Positions 1 through 14,100 of a stretch of DNA of 64,000 nucleotides are shown piece by piece. The number at the start of each line of letters is the position of its first letter. The first letter of the stretch is position 1. The position numbers and the translations under genes are program-made. Origin of the DNA: Patagioenas fasciata (taxonomy: Eukaryota > Chordata > Aves > Columbiformes > Columbidae); the NCBI RefSeq assembly GCF_037038585.1, contig NC_092520.1:149233104-149297103 (forward strand), given 5' to 3'. The notes under the pieces were generated by a model that did no database searches, was not told the DNA's origin, and saw only the letters and a list, made by a program, of their open reading frames with translations.

Positions 1-3000
1 CTCTGGCGCCAGCCCTGGGGCTGTTTAAAGGCAGGGCTGCAAACTGAGCTTGCCAGTTGTTTAAGTGATCTCTCTCGATCTGAATTAAAAGAATTAAAAT
101 TCTTGGTGGATTATAGGTTGTAGCCATGACAACAAATTCTCTCCCTTTCTCTTTTTTTTTTCTAGATTTGTCTTGCATTTCAGAAATGTTGCCAAACAAA
201 ACTCCTCCTTTTCTTTTTTTTCTTTTAATGTTTCAGGTGATAGAAGCATTAAATTAAAAAGCAAAATAAATGGTCATCAGCATTTTGATGACTGTATATG
301 CTTTATGCCTGGTATCTTCTTGTGAAACTGAAAATCTGTTGACTGTGCAAGTCAATAAGGCTTTTGTTCAGTGGTATTAGAAGGAATTTTGCTAGCCTAA
401 AAGAAGTGAAAATAATTACTAACAGGAGTTCTTGTGCAGTGTATACCTGTAATAGTTAAAGGGAAAGCTGCTTAAATTTATTCTGACAATTGCAGATACA
501 GCACTGGAGGAATCATTTGAATTATTCATTCTGCAACAAGGAAACATCCCACTTGTCTTCTCTTCAGAAATGAAATGCCGGTCTGATTTAAAATATACTT
601 TTATGGGTTGTTTTCCTTTTTTTGTTTTTAAAGTAATTTTGCCATTTCAAGGCTTCTATTAGAATTAACTGTGAATGTAGGTTTTTAAAGAAAATTATTC
701 TGATATCTGAAAGAACAAAACTGATTTTTTTACATAAACTGCTTCTTGTAGAATAAGTTTAATGAAATTCAGCTTTCTTTCATAAATAATGCAGCACTTG
801 CATTTGATTAGGTGAAGCCTAGAGGAATTTCTACCTAATCAGATGCATAGCAAGAAGGATATTGCCTGCAGACTGCTACCATTATCAATGGTGGTGGCAA
901 GGAAAATACAGCTCCATGTGTGTCCAGATAGAAAGCTTTGTTTCTTCAGAGAAGCTGCAAAACAAGGTATATATGTTCTAACAACTGATTCCTTGAGCCT
1001 CAGAGTGTCTTGGCTATTTATAAAATAAGACCTGGTTCTGAGTATTTTCATTTTGTGGCATGAAGAGACTTGAGGTTAACTGGAGAGCTCTTTGTCCTGG
1101 TAATGGGTTTCTGACCCTTCCAAGAAATGAATACATGTGAGGAAGAGACAACCTTTACATCAGAGAGCTTATGGTCAAAGTAAGCAAGGTGGACATTGGG
1201 AATCATTTGGACCTATTCCAAAAGTCTTGAAGATGACACAAACCTCTTGATACCATGAAAATGGAAAAAGAAAAAAGTATATGTGCCATCATTTATTAAA
1301 ATGTCACACACAGCAAAAAGCAAACCAGTTTACAAGTGGTGTATCTGCAAGTTTTGCAGAAACATTTTGAGAGTTTTGAGTAAATGTTGCTTTAATTAGT
1401 CACCTGTGGTCAAATTTCATGATACCCTGTAAATCCAGCCACAAGAGTTTTTTCTGCTCTGGTTTTATCCTCAGGAAGCTGTTATTAACAGCAGTGGGTG
1501 TGCATGAAGAGAGGCCAGTGTGAGTAAGGCCATTAGTCCTTTAGTCATCATCCATATTAATGAATAAGAAATGGCCTGGTCCCCTTTCTCTAGCCCTGAG
1601 GCCAACTGGCGTAAATTGACCTGCAAGCATTCAGATAGTGCTTGTGTCTTCTGAGACACAGTGGCTGAGCCCAAGCTGGCTTTTGGGACCAGACCCTGGT
1701 CTGGGCTCACCCCTGGACCACTCCTGGGAACTATCTGAGGCTGGTGTTAAACAGTTAGGGATCATGTTAATAGTATAACAGTGTGAATGATCATGGGCTC
1801 TGGCTCTGGTTACTTTATTAGAAGTGATGCTTTCTTAGGGCTTGGTTATTCTCTGGGCTGATCTGAATTGAGTGGCATCTTGCTCTACCACTGTAATGAA
1901 GTAATACTCCAAATAAAAGAATAAAGATCTGAACCCTAATGGCAAAGCCCCAACAACACTGCCTTATCTCTTAACATTTACTTGGATGTGTAAAATTGCA
2001 AATGTCAGAAGTTCTTTGGGATGGATGCTAAGCGGGTTTAAGCTTAAGGTTCTTTTTTCACTTACATTTCTTGGAAAGGGCAATGAGATGTAATGAATAA
2101 ATGTAAAACACAAGAAATAGAGCCCAGAATCTATGGGAGATGTGCTTGCATCCTGTGATTTGCTGTCAAGAGGTTTTAGTGCTGAGCTTAGAAGTGTATT
2201 TATGGAACTGCTGGTCAGAACTGTGCAGTTTAAAGGTGAAATCAGTTCTCTTTTTTAATCTTGAGTTTTCATTCCTCTCAAAATTGGTGCAAGCAAATCT
2301 CCTGGGCCTGAAATGTCATGGGAGCACTGGAGGCCAAGAATAGAATTAATTTCTGAAAGTTTGAAAGCAAAATCATCAGGTTTTGGGCTGTAAAATGGTA
2401 ATCTGTTTCTGACTTTCCCAAGAACTGCCTGAAATACTTCTGCCCACTCATAACTCAAGCGACTTCATGTCAGATATTAGAGCTGTTTTTATGTGTGAGT
2501 ACTGACAGAAGTAGTACATGGCTTTTATCATAGCCAGCTGGAAAGAAAGGCCTCAAAAGTATAACTCCTAAACCTTTTTTTGGTCCAAAACTATGTCAAA
2601 GTCCCATAGAAGAAATGGGAAAAAAAGATAAGTCCTCAGCCATTTTCCCTAGGATAGATAGAATGTTCTTCGCTCAAGGTCCTGGTCAAGGTATCCCATA
2701 GAGTTGCATCCCAAGTGCTGAAGAGCAAGCAAGCCAGTCCTTCCTGTTGTTCCCCTGCTGTTGCTGTGGGAAGCATTTCTCCCAGCCTGCTTCAGCTGGG
2801 AAGGCTTAGCCTTGATAGACAGTGGATTTTAGGGCCAAGGTCAAGACTCAGCACTATACCCTTATGACTCTCTTGGCTTTAGCTGATGCTTCTCCAAGCA
2901 CAGGCAGCCTCTCGCATCCCAAGATGTGCAGACTCACTGAGTAGCTTCAGTGATGGAAAGTGATGCTGTTTCTGTGCCATCTGCAGCCCAGCTTCAGATT

Positions 3001-5029
3001 TCATACTCTTTGCTCCTCTGTGACAAGATCAATTAGGGAATTCTTCAAAAATCATTTGAGCAGGGAGTGCAGGTAGTGTGGGCAAACAGACACGGGGCAA
3101 TGCGGACATTTGAGACATGTGAACTGCACCTGAGAGCTTGCAGCAGAAGTGGTTACCTCTGAGAGACGGGATGCTTATCTGTACCTGAGGGATGTTGACA
3201 GAGTCCACAGTCGTTAGTTACTGAGTGGTGGTCACTACATTTGTCAGTATAACAGGCAAAGTTTTTTAAAAAAGTATTTGCATCCTTGACTGCTGTCTCC
3301 TGGACTATGTGGCTTTGCAATCATCGTCAACTAAGCTTGGTGTCAGGTGGAAAAAGGATTTTGGGGCTTTTCTCTTGCTTAGTTGTAGGAAACATCCTGG
3401 TTTTGTTATCAGTGCATGTCCACTTTTCCTGGAGTTCCCTCATGCTTCACACTGTGTTCATCTCCCCAGGTTCTCCCCCACGGAAGATGCTGCCAGAATC
3501 ACTTATGTGCAGTGGAGCGAAAATGTGAATGATACAAATGTTGCAGCAGTGTATAAAATGCTAAATTATTCATGGTACTTCAGCACAGAAAATCCCAGGG
3601 CTGAACTGACATAATGAAAAACTCCAGGGAAAAAAAAAAAGAAAAAAGCAACCACACACAAAAACAAACAAAGAAACAAAAACACCATGGAAGGTCTTAT
3701 ATTAAAACCAGTTGCAGACTTTAGAGTTAGACTGTATTATAGAATCTTAATCCCTTCTTCTTCCTTTAAATGCCCCTCCTCATGCTGTACCCTGGGCTAT
3801 CATAGCCAACTGCTTTTAACATCATTATCCACATCACTTTCCCATGAACAGGGACCTAAGGGAAAGAAATGTCAGATGACTGGTCCTGGTCCAAAATAGA
3901 AAATCTGTACTGGCAGCAGGATTTGCAACTAGATCTTCTCAAACCGAAGCCTTGACCATCTTTAACCTGCTTCTTCCTCTGTATCATGAATGAAATAATC
4001 ATCAGGAATTGTTCAGTGGGCAAGCGCCTGTGCACCATCTCATACCAGAGCAGCAGACAGACACACAGCTGGTCTCCCAGCTTGCCTGGGAACCCCATGG
4101 GCTGCTGCCACAGCTTTATTTCTTTATCGTAATGAAACCTTAGTTTTCACCCATCTATGACACAAAGGGTCCTGGGTGTTAATCTTGCCCTGGATCACTT
4201 TCACCTCTGGAGTTTTCTGGTGTAAGACATACAAACAAAAATATTGATGTAGGTGTACAATTTTGTCTGAGAATTGGACCACAATGTGCTTCTTAATTCA
4301 TGGCAAATTTTAATGGAGATGCACAGTGCCCAATATGTAGTGTTATAACTGAAACAGGTAGATGTAAAGGTCAACAGATCAGTTAAAAGGAGAACTGAAC
4401 CAAGTGGTGAAAAAATACAACTTGAAGCTTAGGAAATTAATAGTGTTAAGCAGTCTGTTTCCAGATATTTTTTTCATTTTGCTTGATCCTGAAAACATGG
4501 TTCAACAGCTGATTTCAAGTTTCCTTTTGCACTTTATTATCACTTTTATTGTAGAAAACTGATTTAAAAAAACAAAACAAACACAAACAACAACAACAAA
4601 AACCAGATCAATTTGAACAGTGTTGTATTGGCTTCTGTACATGTCAAAACATACTTCCATTGGAAACATATTTTTGACAAAACAGTTCTTGCTTGTTTAA
4701 AAACATTTTGAATAAAGACATTCAAACTGCTTTAGTCACTTTGCCTTTTGCTTGAAGGGTAAAATAGGCTTTCAAAGCTGTTCAGTGTTCCCTTTTGCCC
4801 GGAGGCATGCAGGAACTGTAGGAGAAGATCTGATTTGCAGTTTCTTTGGGAGTTGAAAAGGTTCCTCAGGATCCCACAAGGATGGGCAACAAATGAAGAG
4901 AGAACAGTGTTTCCTAGCCAGCATCCTTTGCTTTACCAAGTGCTAAACAGCAGTGGTGGCAGCATTAGTAACCTCAGCATTATTTGTCAATTAATGAGTG
5001 TCTGTAACTTGATATTTTATTTTTCCTAG
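1..5029 (+). other. TMTC1 intron (partial)
   Basis: No exon or recognisable transposon was found. The sequence is AT-rich with scattered A-rich runs (3628-3690 and 4567-4605). Short open frames here are chance ones with no splice or protein support. It ends at the acceptor before 5030. Confidence 0.7.
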
Positions 5030-5173
5030 GCTCTACCCTCGTCACGCAAGTGCTCTCAACAACCTGGGGACGTTGACCAAAGATGTGGTGGAGGCAAAGG
5101 ACTACTACAGACGGGCCCTTCAGTTAAACCCTCACCACAACAGAGCTCTCTTCAATCTCGGCAACCTGCTCAA
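5030..5173 (+). CDS. TMTC1: TMTC1 exon, first TPR units in window
   Basis: Acceptor TTTTCCTAG precedes 5030 and donor GTAAGT starts at 5174. The frame reads [15 protein letters not shown], then [20 protein letters not shown], which is one full TPR plus the start of the next. It ends two bases into a codon (phase 2), completed by the first base of the exon at 12470. Confidence 0.95.
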
Positions 5174-8100
5174 GTAAGTTGAATGTGGAACTGGCACCAA
5201 GGAAATTCACATTCTCTCTACACATATCAGCAAAGTAGTTTTTGCTGCCAAGTGGTGAAGGAATGGCATTATTTCCTATTGGTGGTCAAGACTTCCAGCA
5301 CAAAGGTGAGGCTTAGTTTGAATATCCTTATACTGTCCACCACATCACTTCAGGTGCTGTTTAGAGTTGTGCTTCAGCTGGAAGCAATTCACTTGTTCCC
5401 AGTCAGGAAGCAAAAAATGAGGTGCCTGAACCCAACTAGTCACCTGAGACTCCCATCTCAATGAAGCAGTGTAAGCCTTTCCAGTGGAGCATTCCATGTT
5501 GTTCCAAGACAGGCATGTGATGCAGATCTAATAAATAACACACATCCAACAAATCCCCCTCTGCACGTTCCCACTTCTCCTCATCAGCTGTGTGGAAAGT
5601 TGATGCCTAGTTTAGGCATAAGCAGTGAACCCTGAGGTGCTGAGACCAGCAGAAGGTTCATCCTGTTGCAAAGGGGGTGGGTCTGCAATTGAGGGGAAAG
5701 CTGGCTTTACATCCCTGTACGGTTACTCTGCTGAGCAAGAGAACAAGTTAATCAGCTCATAATTTCACTCATTGTTATTTAGGGTGTCAGCCTTGAGCAA
5801 GGAGAACAGCAGACGATCATAATCATGTGAATTAATTTGACTAACCATATCTAAATGCTGGACTTAAATCTACACAAGAAGCTTTGCAAGTATGATAAGA
5901 TCCACTTGGGGTGCAATTAAAAATATGTATATCTCTACTCATGCATTACTATTTCACACCAGCAAAAACCCCCTTGTTTTTGTGAGGATAGTGTGTTATT
6001 TGCTGACAGAACTGCATAAACTACATCAGTAAAAGCAAAGTTATCAGAATAATATTACAAGTAAACTTGATGGATTTGGGTAAGAATATTGCAGCTGAAT
6101 AATTCCTAAATAAAAAGTAGATGAGTGCTTTACTGAAAATACTAGAAAGAAAGGAAAATGGTAAAGACAGTCTTATTGCAAGAGAAATGGAAGGTCTTTG
6201 TATTATTCATCGAATTCGGTTGATTGAAATTAATCTTAGGTGGCAATGCTGTTTAAATATACATATTGTCCTTTTAATCCATCATGTTTGCCTTAGTTAT
6301 TATTCTCTGTGATTTTTTAAAAATATAAAATATTAATACAAAAGGATGTAAGCCAGAAGCAGCATCAGGACATCCCATGTCAATAACGCTTAAATCTGGC
6401 CCGTTGATGGGCTCTTATGACCCAACAGATGCATATAAACTGGATTTGTTGCACTGGCGAAGCACAAAGGAGGCATGTGGGAAAATCTCTTAGAACTGCT
6501 GTTTGTTTTCTGTGCAATATGTCATGTTTTTCCTAATGTGATAGTTAAGATATTGCGTGTTTTGTTGAACTGTATGTGCTCTGCATCCTTCTGTGATGCC
6601 ATAATTGCAGTATGTTAAAAGTGTGTGATGGTTGTGCTAATCTAATTAAAATAAAGCACTCAGGTTCCACCGACCCTTTTCCCAGAGCCATTTGCTCATA
6701 TTTTCTAGACTTTTTTTTTAGGCTTTCCAAACAACCTAGTACATCTGAACACACCAATAGTATTAATTATAATGGAAACTGAGTGGGCTCATCTCCCTAT
6801 TCAGCTTTAAAAAATCCTAAATTAGGTAGAGTTCATGGTGGAAGGACTAGCATGTACATAAAGGAGATTCTGTGCAGGCAGATCCTATATTAATATCTCC
6901 CCTAAAACACAGCCCAAACCCCTTTGCCAGGATCTTTCCTGGATCATCCGTCAGCATAGAAGAGATCATCAGCCATGCTGGTGGTAAGGTGTTTTGTAGG
7001 ATGACCACATGGGAATGAGGCAGAGATTTCAAGCTCCCCCTTCCTACAACTTTGTCTTTATTTGTATTTTCTACCTAGCTCTCCAAATTATCCTTTCATG
7101 CGTATGTATATAGGGCAACCAGTTTTCTGCAGACACTAAATACTAGTATAATCTAGGTAATAAATGAAAATCTGCAGAATATTACAGGCAGATATTATTT
7201 TCTGGCTGTGCTATGAGACATCATGAAGAGTGTTTTGATTTTTAAACATATGGCAGAGAGAGAATAGATGGTCAAGCCATAAAAGCATTTTCTGTCCTCT
7301 TTGCAGAGGCTTCAGTGCATGGTGCAGATCAGGAAAATCCAAATCAGCAACATTTGAGGCACGTTCGGTAACAGCACTTCTTGTACTGAGACACATAACA
7401 AAGCTGTCTGGCATGGGGAATTCCTGGTTGAATTCTGCCAAGTTCGTTATACCCATCCCTGCTCGTAGTGTGCAAATCTGATGGTGGATATTAGATTTCA
7501 CCTCCTCTGGAGTGCTGAGAAAGGGGAACTCCAAGATTTTGGAGGGATGGGTTTGCTATTTCCATGTGGGAATCTGCCTCTCATTATTCCATGTAAATAA
7601 GCTCTCTATTTAAGCATCCATTGCTTGTGATTCAAGCTTGAGTAAAAATCTGTTTTGAGGACTACATGGCAGAATTTTAAAGTTCTTTTTTTCTGCAGAA
7701 GTCCTAGATATAAAAGGATGTTTCCATTTTCTGTTTGCACATAACAAAGACAGCTATGTGCCAGAAGATGAATGTACTCAGGAAGCATTGCAGGGTAATG
7801 GCTGAATAAGCCTTTGGTTTTGTTTACATCTCCTAAAATAAAGTTGTATGTCATCATTTTCTTGCCTAATATAAATATTGGAGAGTAGATAATTAAACAA
7901 TGCCAACAGATTTCTTAGTTAAAATAGACCCAAAAGATGGCCTACCTAAAAGCAAGAAATCTTTCTCCACTTCTGTGATCAGTGACACAGAGCAGCCTGA
8001 TGCTACTTTCTTGTGTTTTGTTTTGAAGTTTCCCATTATATCAATATTTACCTCCTCTATATAGATTCAGTTTTGTCGAGATACAGCTTGAAAAACTAAG

Positions 8101-11100
8101 GTAAATATCATTCAGAATACCTCACAAATCTATAGCCTGTGAGATATTCTGTAAAGAGACAAGAAATAAAATATCATGAACATTTGAAGTAAATATTTGT
8201 CTCAGCTTTCTGTTGGAGGAAGGATGGGAGACAACTTATTTGCATTACTGTATCTGTCCGTATGTGAAGCATTCCCAACATTCAGTACAGTATTTCTTAT
8301 GAAGAAAAGCCTCAAAACTCTTACGTGCTTTGTGAGTGTTATGGCTGCATTTTCAAGGGGAAAATGAAATGCCTAGAAACAATACCCAGTAAAATATTGA
8401 GTTTATTTGAAGGACTGATTCTCTTCTGAATGTAGAATAACACACAAGGTGTTCTGTGCATTTGTTCCTGTGATTTAGTTCAAGTTTAGCAAACTTATAT
8501 ATTCAGAGGAAGAAGAACTGTCTGCCCTCTCCAGTACAGGCTTCTGGATATGTTGTGTATGTGAATGTGCTGACACGGGCTTGTATAACTGCTTGAAGAT
8601 GCTGGAAAACATCAGATAGCTATTACGTGTATTGAGATTTAAGATCTTTCAGAGACTGAAACATTCCTCCCTTCCATTCAAAGATGCAAAGTGAGTGATA
8701 ATGCTCTGTGATACTGCATCTGGCTTTCTGGATGGTCTCTGGTTAGGATATCCTGCACTGCATGAAGGGCTGTAGTTATCTGTCAGTATCACGTACATAT
8801 TGTAGCCTGTTTATTAAAACAAAAAACAAAACAACAACAAAAACCCACACAAAACAAAGCACAAACAAACAAACAAAAAACCAACCAACCAAACCAAAAC
8901 AAAGCAACAACAAAAAATCCTACCTCTGCAAGTGTCAAATTTACAGTAGATTAAAAACATAACGTAGGTTGGAACAGACCTCTGGAGATCATTTGTTCAA
9001 GCCCGCTGCTCAGAGCAAGTCTTAATTGGATCAGATTGCTCTGGGTTGTGTCCAGCTGAATCTTGAACACCTCCAAGCACAGAGATGCCACAGTCTCTCC
9101 ATGCAGCTTGTTCCACTGTTTGACCACCCTCGTGGTGAAAAATATTTCTCCTTATATCTAATCAGAATTTCCCATGTTCCTACTTGGATCTGTTGCTTCT
9201 TGTGCTGTCATCGTGCACCTCTGAGAAGAGTTTGGCTCTGGCTTCTCTGTGTCCTCTGACCAGGTAGTTGCAGGCGGCACTGAAGTCACCCCTGAACCTT
9301 CTGTAGGCTGCACAGGCACAGCTCACTCAGCCTCTCCTCAGTGCAACGGGTGCTCTTGCCCTGGCCTTTGGTGGCCCTCTGTTGGGCTTCCTTTGGGAAG
9401 TCTGTGACTTTCTTGTGGTGGGGAGCCCAACTCTGGCAGACATTGCTCCAGATGTGGTCTCACAAGTACCATGTAAAGGGGAAGAATTGCTTCCCTGGAC
9501 CCACTGTTGGCTGCCTTTGCCACGCAGGGTACGTTACTGACCCACGGTCAACTTGTTGTCCACCAGGATGCCAGTCATTCCCTAACCTGTGTTCATGCAC
9601 AGGGTTATTCCATTCCGGGCGCAGGACTTACTTTTGCTTTTGTTGAACTTTCTGAGGTTCTCATCAGACTTGGTCCCTCTGAAAAGCAGCCCTGCCTTGC
9701 AGTGTGTTGCCTGCTCCCCCACTTTGGTATAGATGAATGGCAAAGGTGTGCATCTAAATTATCTGAATCCCTTTTAAACCAGGGAACCAAACAGGCTTAG
9801 AGGCTTCCTTTCAGACAGGCAGTCTTAGACACTGCAAGCTCCCTTTGGATTGTGGTGTGAAACCAACATGAGATGTTCAGAACAGTTGCAGAGCCCTTGT
9901 TGAGTTGTGTGTTTCTGGTTATAATGCAGCCAAACTAACTTCACAAAACAAAGCAAATCTTGAAAGTTAAAAAGTCCTCTAGAGCCTTAATTCCTAGGTT
10001 GCTCTTTCTGTTGCAAATGAAATTTGCTTCAGCGCTAACAGCCCACACACAGCCCCGTGCAACGCCAGACTTCTGCAGGGTGGTTTTGGCTGATGCTTCT
10101 CCAACTGTGGGGCACTTGCAAAAATATGGAAGGGATGCTTCTGGTGGAAAGAGCTGTTCCTCCACTCGGCTCGAGCACGCTGGTTGTAGAGGGAGGCTGG
10201 GAGCTCAAGAGGGAGTCAGGAGAGGGCATTGCAAGGCAACAGAATTTTGGGAAAAATTGGATTAAGTGATCATAGACTCCACGTGTCAGTTGAAGTTGTT
10301 CCTCTCTCTGTCGTAGCGAAGGTACACATTACCTAACTTTTCCTGCTCTAGATGCCCAGTTTACGGTAAATTAGTGTATTGGACTGTTCTTCCAATGCTC
10401 TGCGCTCTCCCAAATTGCAGGAGATTTATATAAGCAACGGCCTCAATCTCGCAACGCGTTGGCCTTGATCCAGAAAAGCACTTCAGCTGGTAATTAATTT
10501 TCAACTTGCATACATAAAAGTTAAGTACGCGTTTAAGTGCTTGGCCTCGCGCTTGGTATCTTGCAGGCCTGAGCCCTCTGAGAAACTACTGGATCTGCTT
10601 TTTTGAATGTAATTCAGTCTGTCCTATAAAAAGATGCCATAATCTTTCCCTCTCTGCCCCCACTTTCAGGAGACAAACATTGTTCTTGGATCAAAAGAAA
10701 AAAAAAGCCATTTTGAAAAAAAAAAGAGTAATCAAGAGGGCTGCCCCATGTTCAGAGTGCATGCTTGTGGTTAATGGGAGCTTTTACTACTGCTGAGTGG
10801 ATCACTTAATCCTTTTATTTCTGTAGCTGGCATTTCCTACATTTTTTTGCCAAACATCAATACCTTTATAAAGCAGTCATCTGGTTTTGATTTATAAAAA
10901 TGTGTCATGAAACTCCAGCCAAGTGATCCAAAAGTTTTATAAATTGACAAGCTAGCTAGTCTTTAATTAGTGTAGGAGAAAAGTGGTTCTTTATTTGGTT
11001 TTGCTTCATTCGTGTAATTTATATGGAACACCACTGGAAGAAGAAAAAGACTAGCACAACTGGTTTTACTTAGCTTAATGCACAGGCAAAATATTCTTCC

Positions 11101-14100
11101 AGTTACACAACTAGAAAGGGAAAATATCTGCAAAGCCACATATATTATCAGCTGAAATTTGCACCTTATAAACAAGATCTGGTTACTTGACCATGTCACT
11201 CAGATGAAATCTAAAGCCAAAGTGGCAAGGTGTTCCCATGTTTTCTGTGTCCCAGAGCCCTTTGTTTCTTTTTGTAAGCACTGCTATTCATATTCTTTGT
11301 ACACCCAACATAAGGAGAATGTTGTTCCAGCCCAGCTAAGCATCCTTAGATGTTTGTTCAGGAAACCGTCTCATTTTTCTAAGGAAAGAAATACAGTGTG
11401 ATACTAGAGAAATTGTAGCTCAAATAAATAAACATGCTTAGATTTTTGTTCAGGAAACCTTTTCTTTTTCCAAGGCAGTAAACACAGAACAATGCTGGAA
11501 AAAAAGTCTAGCTCATCAGCATAGACATCTCTCAACTACCTTTGTTCATAATCCTTAGGATTTGTAGAACAGACTGCTCTAGCCTAATGATCGACTTGCT
11601 AAGGAATTATTTAGACATCCTAGGCAGACTTAACTTAGCAATATATGAATTTCAAAGTGTTAATTTAAGTAAGTCATAAGTAGATATATAACAGCACTCG
11701 TTGTCTAGGAACATGCAAAGACTTTGAGGTGGGTTTTTTTTAGGAAAATGCAAATGTTTTGGTGTCTACAACTTACCGAAGTGAGAGTAAGTGTCCTGTT
11801 CACAGGTCAATCAGTGCCTCAGTGACATGACTGGGGCCAGACCTCCAGAAGCTGACTGCAAACCTGGTGTTACCCCAACAGCATCATGCCCATAGGCCAC
11901 ACAACTTCCCAAGGACATCGTTGGGGGGTCTTGTGCAGTACTTCGTACCTGGGGACACTTTTGCTATCTTGTCCTTCATGTATCTTTAACTCCTGACAGG
12001 ACAAATGAGGCAGAATGTGATGTATTTGCCGTAAAGAGAAATACTGAGAGGAGATGTAGAGTATGATTGGAGAAGTTTACAAAAACCTAGTGATTGTGAC
12101 TCAACAGTCAGAGCATGTGCCCTGTACTGATTGCCTTGTAGCCAAAATACAATACTTTTGTTCTTCAGTGTGCAGGGCTGAGGAATGCCCTATTTTGGGG
12201 GTATTTTGTAGCAGACCAAATGGTGGATTCATTAAAGCCAGTGTCCTCCCAGCTCCTGGGAATAACGTATGGAAACAGTGATGGGCTGAGGAGATGCTGG
12301 GTACACACACCATGGAGAGGAGGCACGAGTGAATCATTTAGTCTTTTGTTGAAAAGGTCAAGCTGAGGACTTTCACGTGTCTTTAAAGCAGTTAAATCAG
12401 TGGGATGACCTAAATATGTGCTTACAGGAACTTATCTTTCTTTTTTCTCCCTCCTTCCCTGTACTGCAGGTCCCAAGGGAAGAAGGAGGAAGCCGCAATC
12501 TTGCTGCGGGACTCCATTAAGTACGGCCCAGAGTTCACAGATGCTTACTCAAGCCTGGCCTCGCTGCTGGCCGAACAGGTAATGGGCACGGCCTGAGCTC
12601 CTGTGCCTTCTGCAGGGTGCATGCACTGCTCCAGCATCCGCGACACATCCCGCGCATCACGGGGCTGAGGAGCACCCTCGCCTCGCATGTGTGCAGTGAC
12701 AGCAAGTGTTGGATCTTTGGCTGTCTGCAGACAGCTCTCGGGCTGCTTTAGAGATGAGTTTTCCAGGATAGGAAGCAACTCGTTCACAGTGAGTAATTAC
12801 ACCCACATGGCGTGGCTCTGAATTAAATCACTGTTGAAGCTGTGAGTAAATAACCCTCTCTTGCAGCTCCCCGCGTCTATGGCGAGGTCTTAATCCATCG
12901 CACTTGGAATGTTGTGACAGTAGAATAGGCGAGCACTTCCCTCTCATACACACACGCCTACGTAGATAACCTTGAGATTTTGTAATAAATCACTCCAAAG
13001 CTAGGAAATGTCTGAAACAAGGTGGCCTCCGCAGCCTGAATTCTGCTCCTCGCATGCACACATCAGGTTATGGTCTTTAATTACCGTGGTAGATGATCAC
13101 ATACACAGGGTGTGAAGGCTTGCCAGCTTCATGTTGCTCTTAATGAGCAGCTGTTCGCTATTTTATTTAACCTCATTGTTCAATATGTGCCCCCAGGCGT
13201 TATTTACTGCGCACGGCCCAGGCTGCACTCTGAAGGCAGGATTACTCATTTCCTCTCCAGCTTGTTCCCTGTGCTCATTACTTGGGGTTCTCTCTACTCT
13301 CTGTAGTTAGGTAATTTATTTCTACAAAGTCCCTGTGAGGTGAAATATTGTCCGTGCAGAGGAAAAGGGAAATTGAGGCACAAAATGCTTGAGTTCAGAA
13401 GACGCAGCCAGGGATCGCGGGTGCCCATGTCAAGACAACCAAGCCCCGCTTTTCTCTGTGCCTGTAGCAGCAGTTGAGGGATACTGTGCTTTGGGCATTG
13501 CTCCCATGGACTGTGGCCAAAACCAGTGGCCCCATTCTGGGGGCATGGGGGTGGGTAATGAGGTCCTTATAACAGCACAGCTCCAGCACACCTCCGCAAA
13601 CCTTTTGAAAACTGATTTTTATCTCCCCAGGTTTCAAATCTAACTGTTCCATAGCACAGAGTGCTAAAGGTTTCTTAAAAGGTTGCCAAATGCAAATACA
13701 GACAAAGCAAAGAAGTATCATCTTTCATGGTTTCCCATTAATCTGGCTAGCGAAATCTTCTCCTTGGAAGGGGATACATTTCACCAAAACTATAAGTGAA
13801 GGTCTTTTTCTGGTTTAGACTTCTGTAATGATGTAGGCACTCTGCAAAATTAACCTATGATATATATGGGTTACTGGAAGATGTGCAATTTTATTTCAAG
13901 TGGCTTTCAAACATTTTAATATTATCAGTATCAGCTGCAGGGATCTAGAAATGTAGTGTATGAATTGAAAGAACCACTTTATTGAATGGGAACTGTGTTT
14001 TGAATAAGCCTGTGAAGGAAGAGTCTCCTGCAAGTACAGGAAATGAGTCCTCTGCAGAAATACCTGGTTTTAATATTCATTGAAATTATTAATTAGAACC

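Larger units (their letters stand above)
5174..12469 (+). other. TMTC1 intron, 7.3 kb
   Basis: Non-coding. It contains an A/C-rich tract (about 8818-8920), an old CR1 copy (8950-9740) and a diverged tandem duplication (11341-11515). I saw nothing else recognisable. Confidence 0.75.

Noticed and set aside
8762-8962. Lys/Thr/Asn-rich small frame
   Set aside because: Produced by the A/C-rich low-complexity tract before a CR1.
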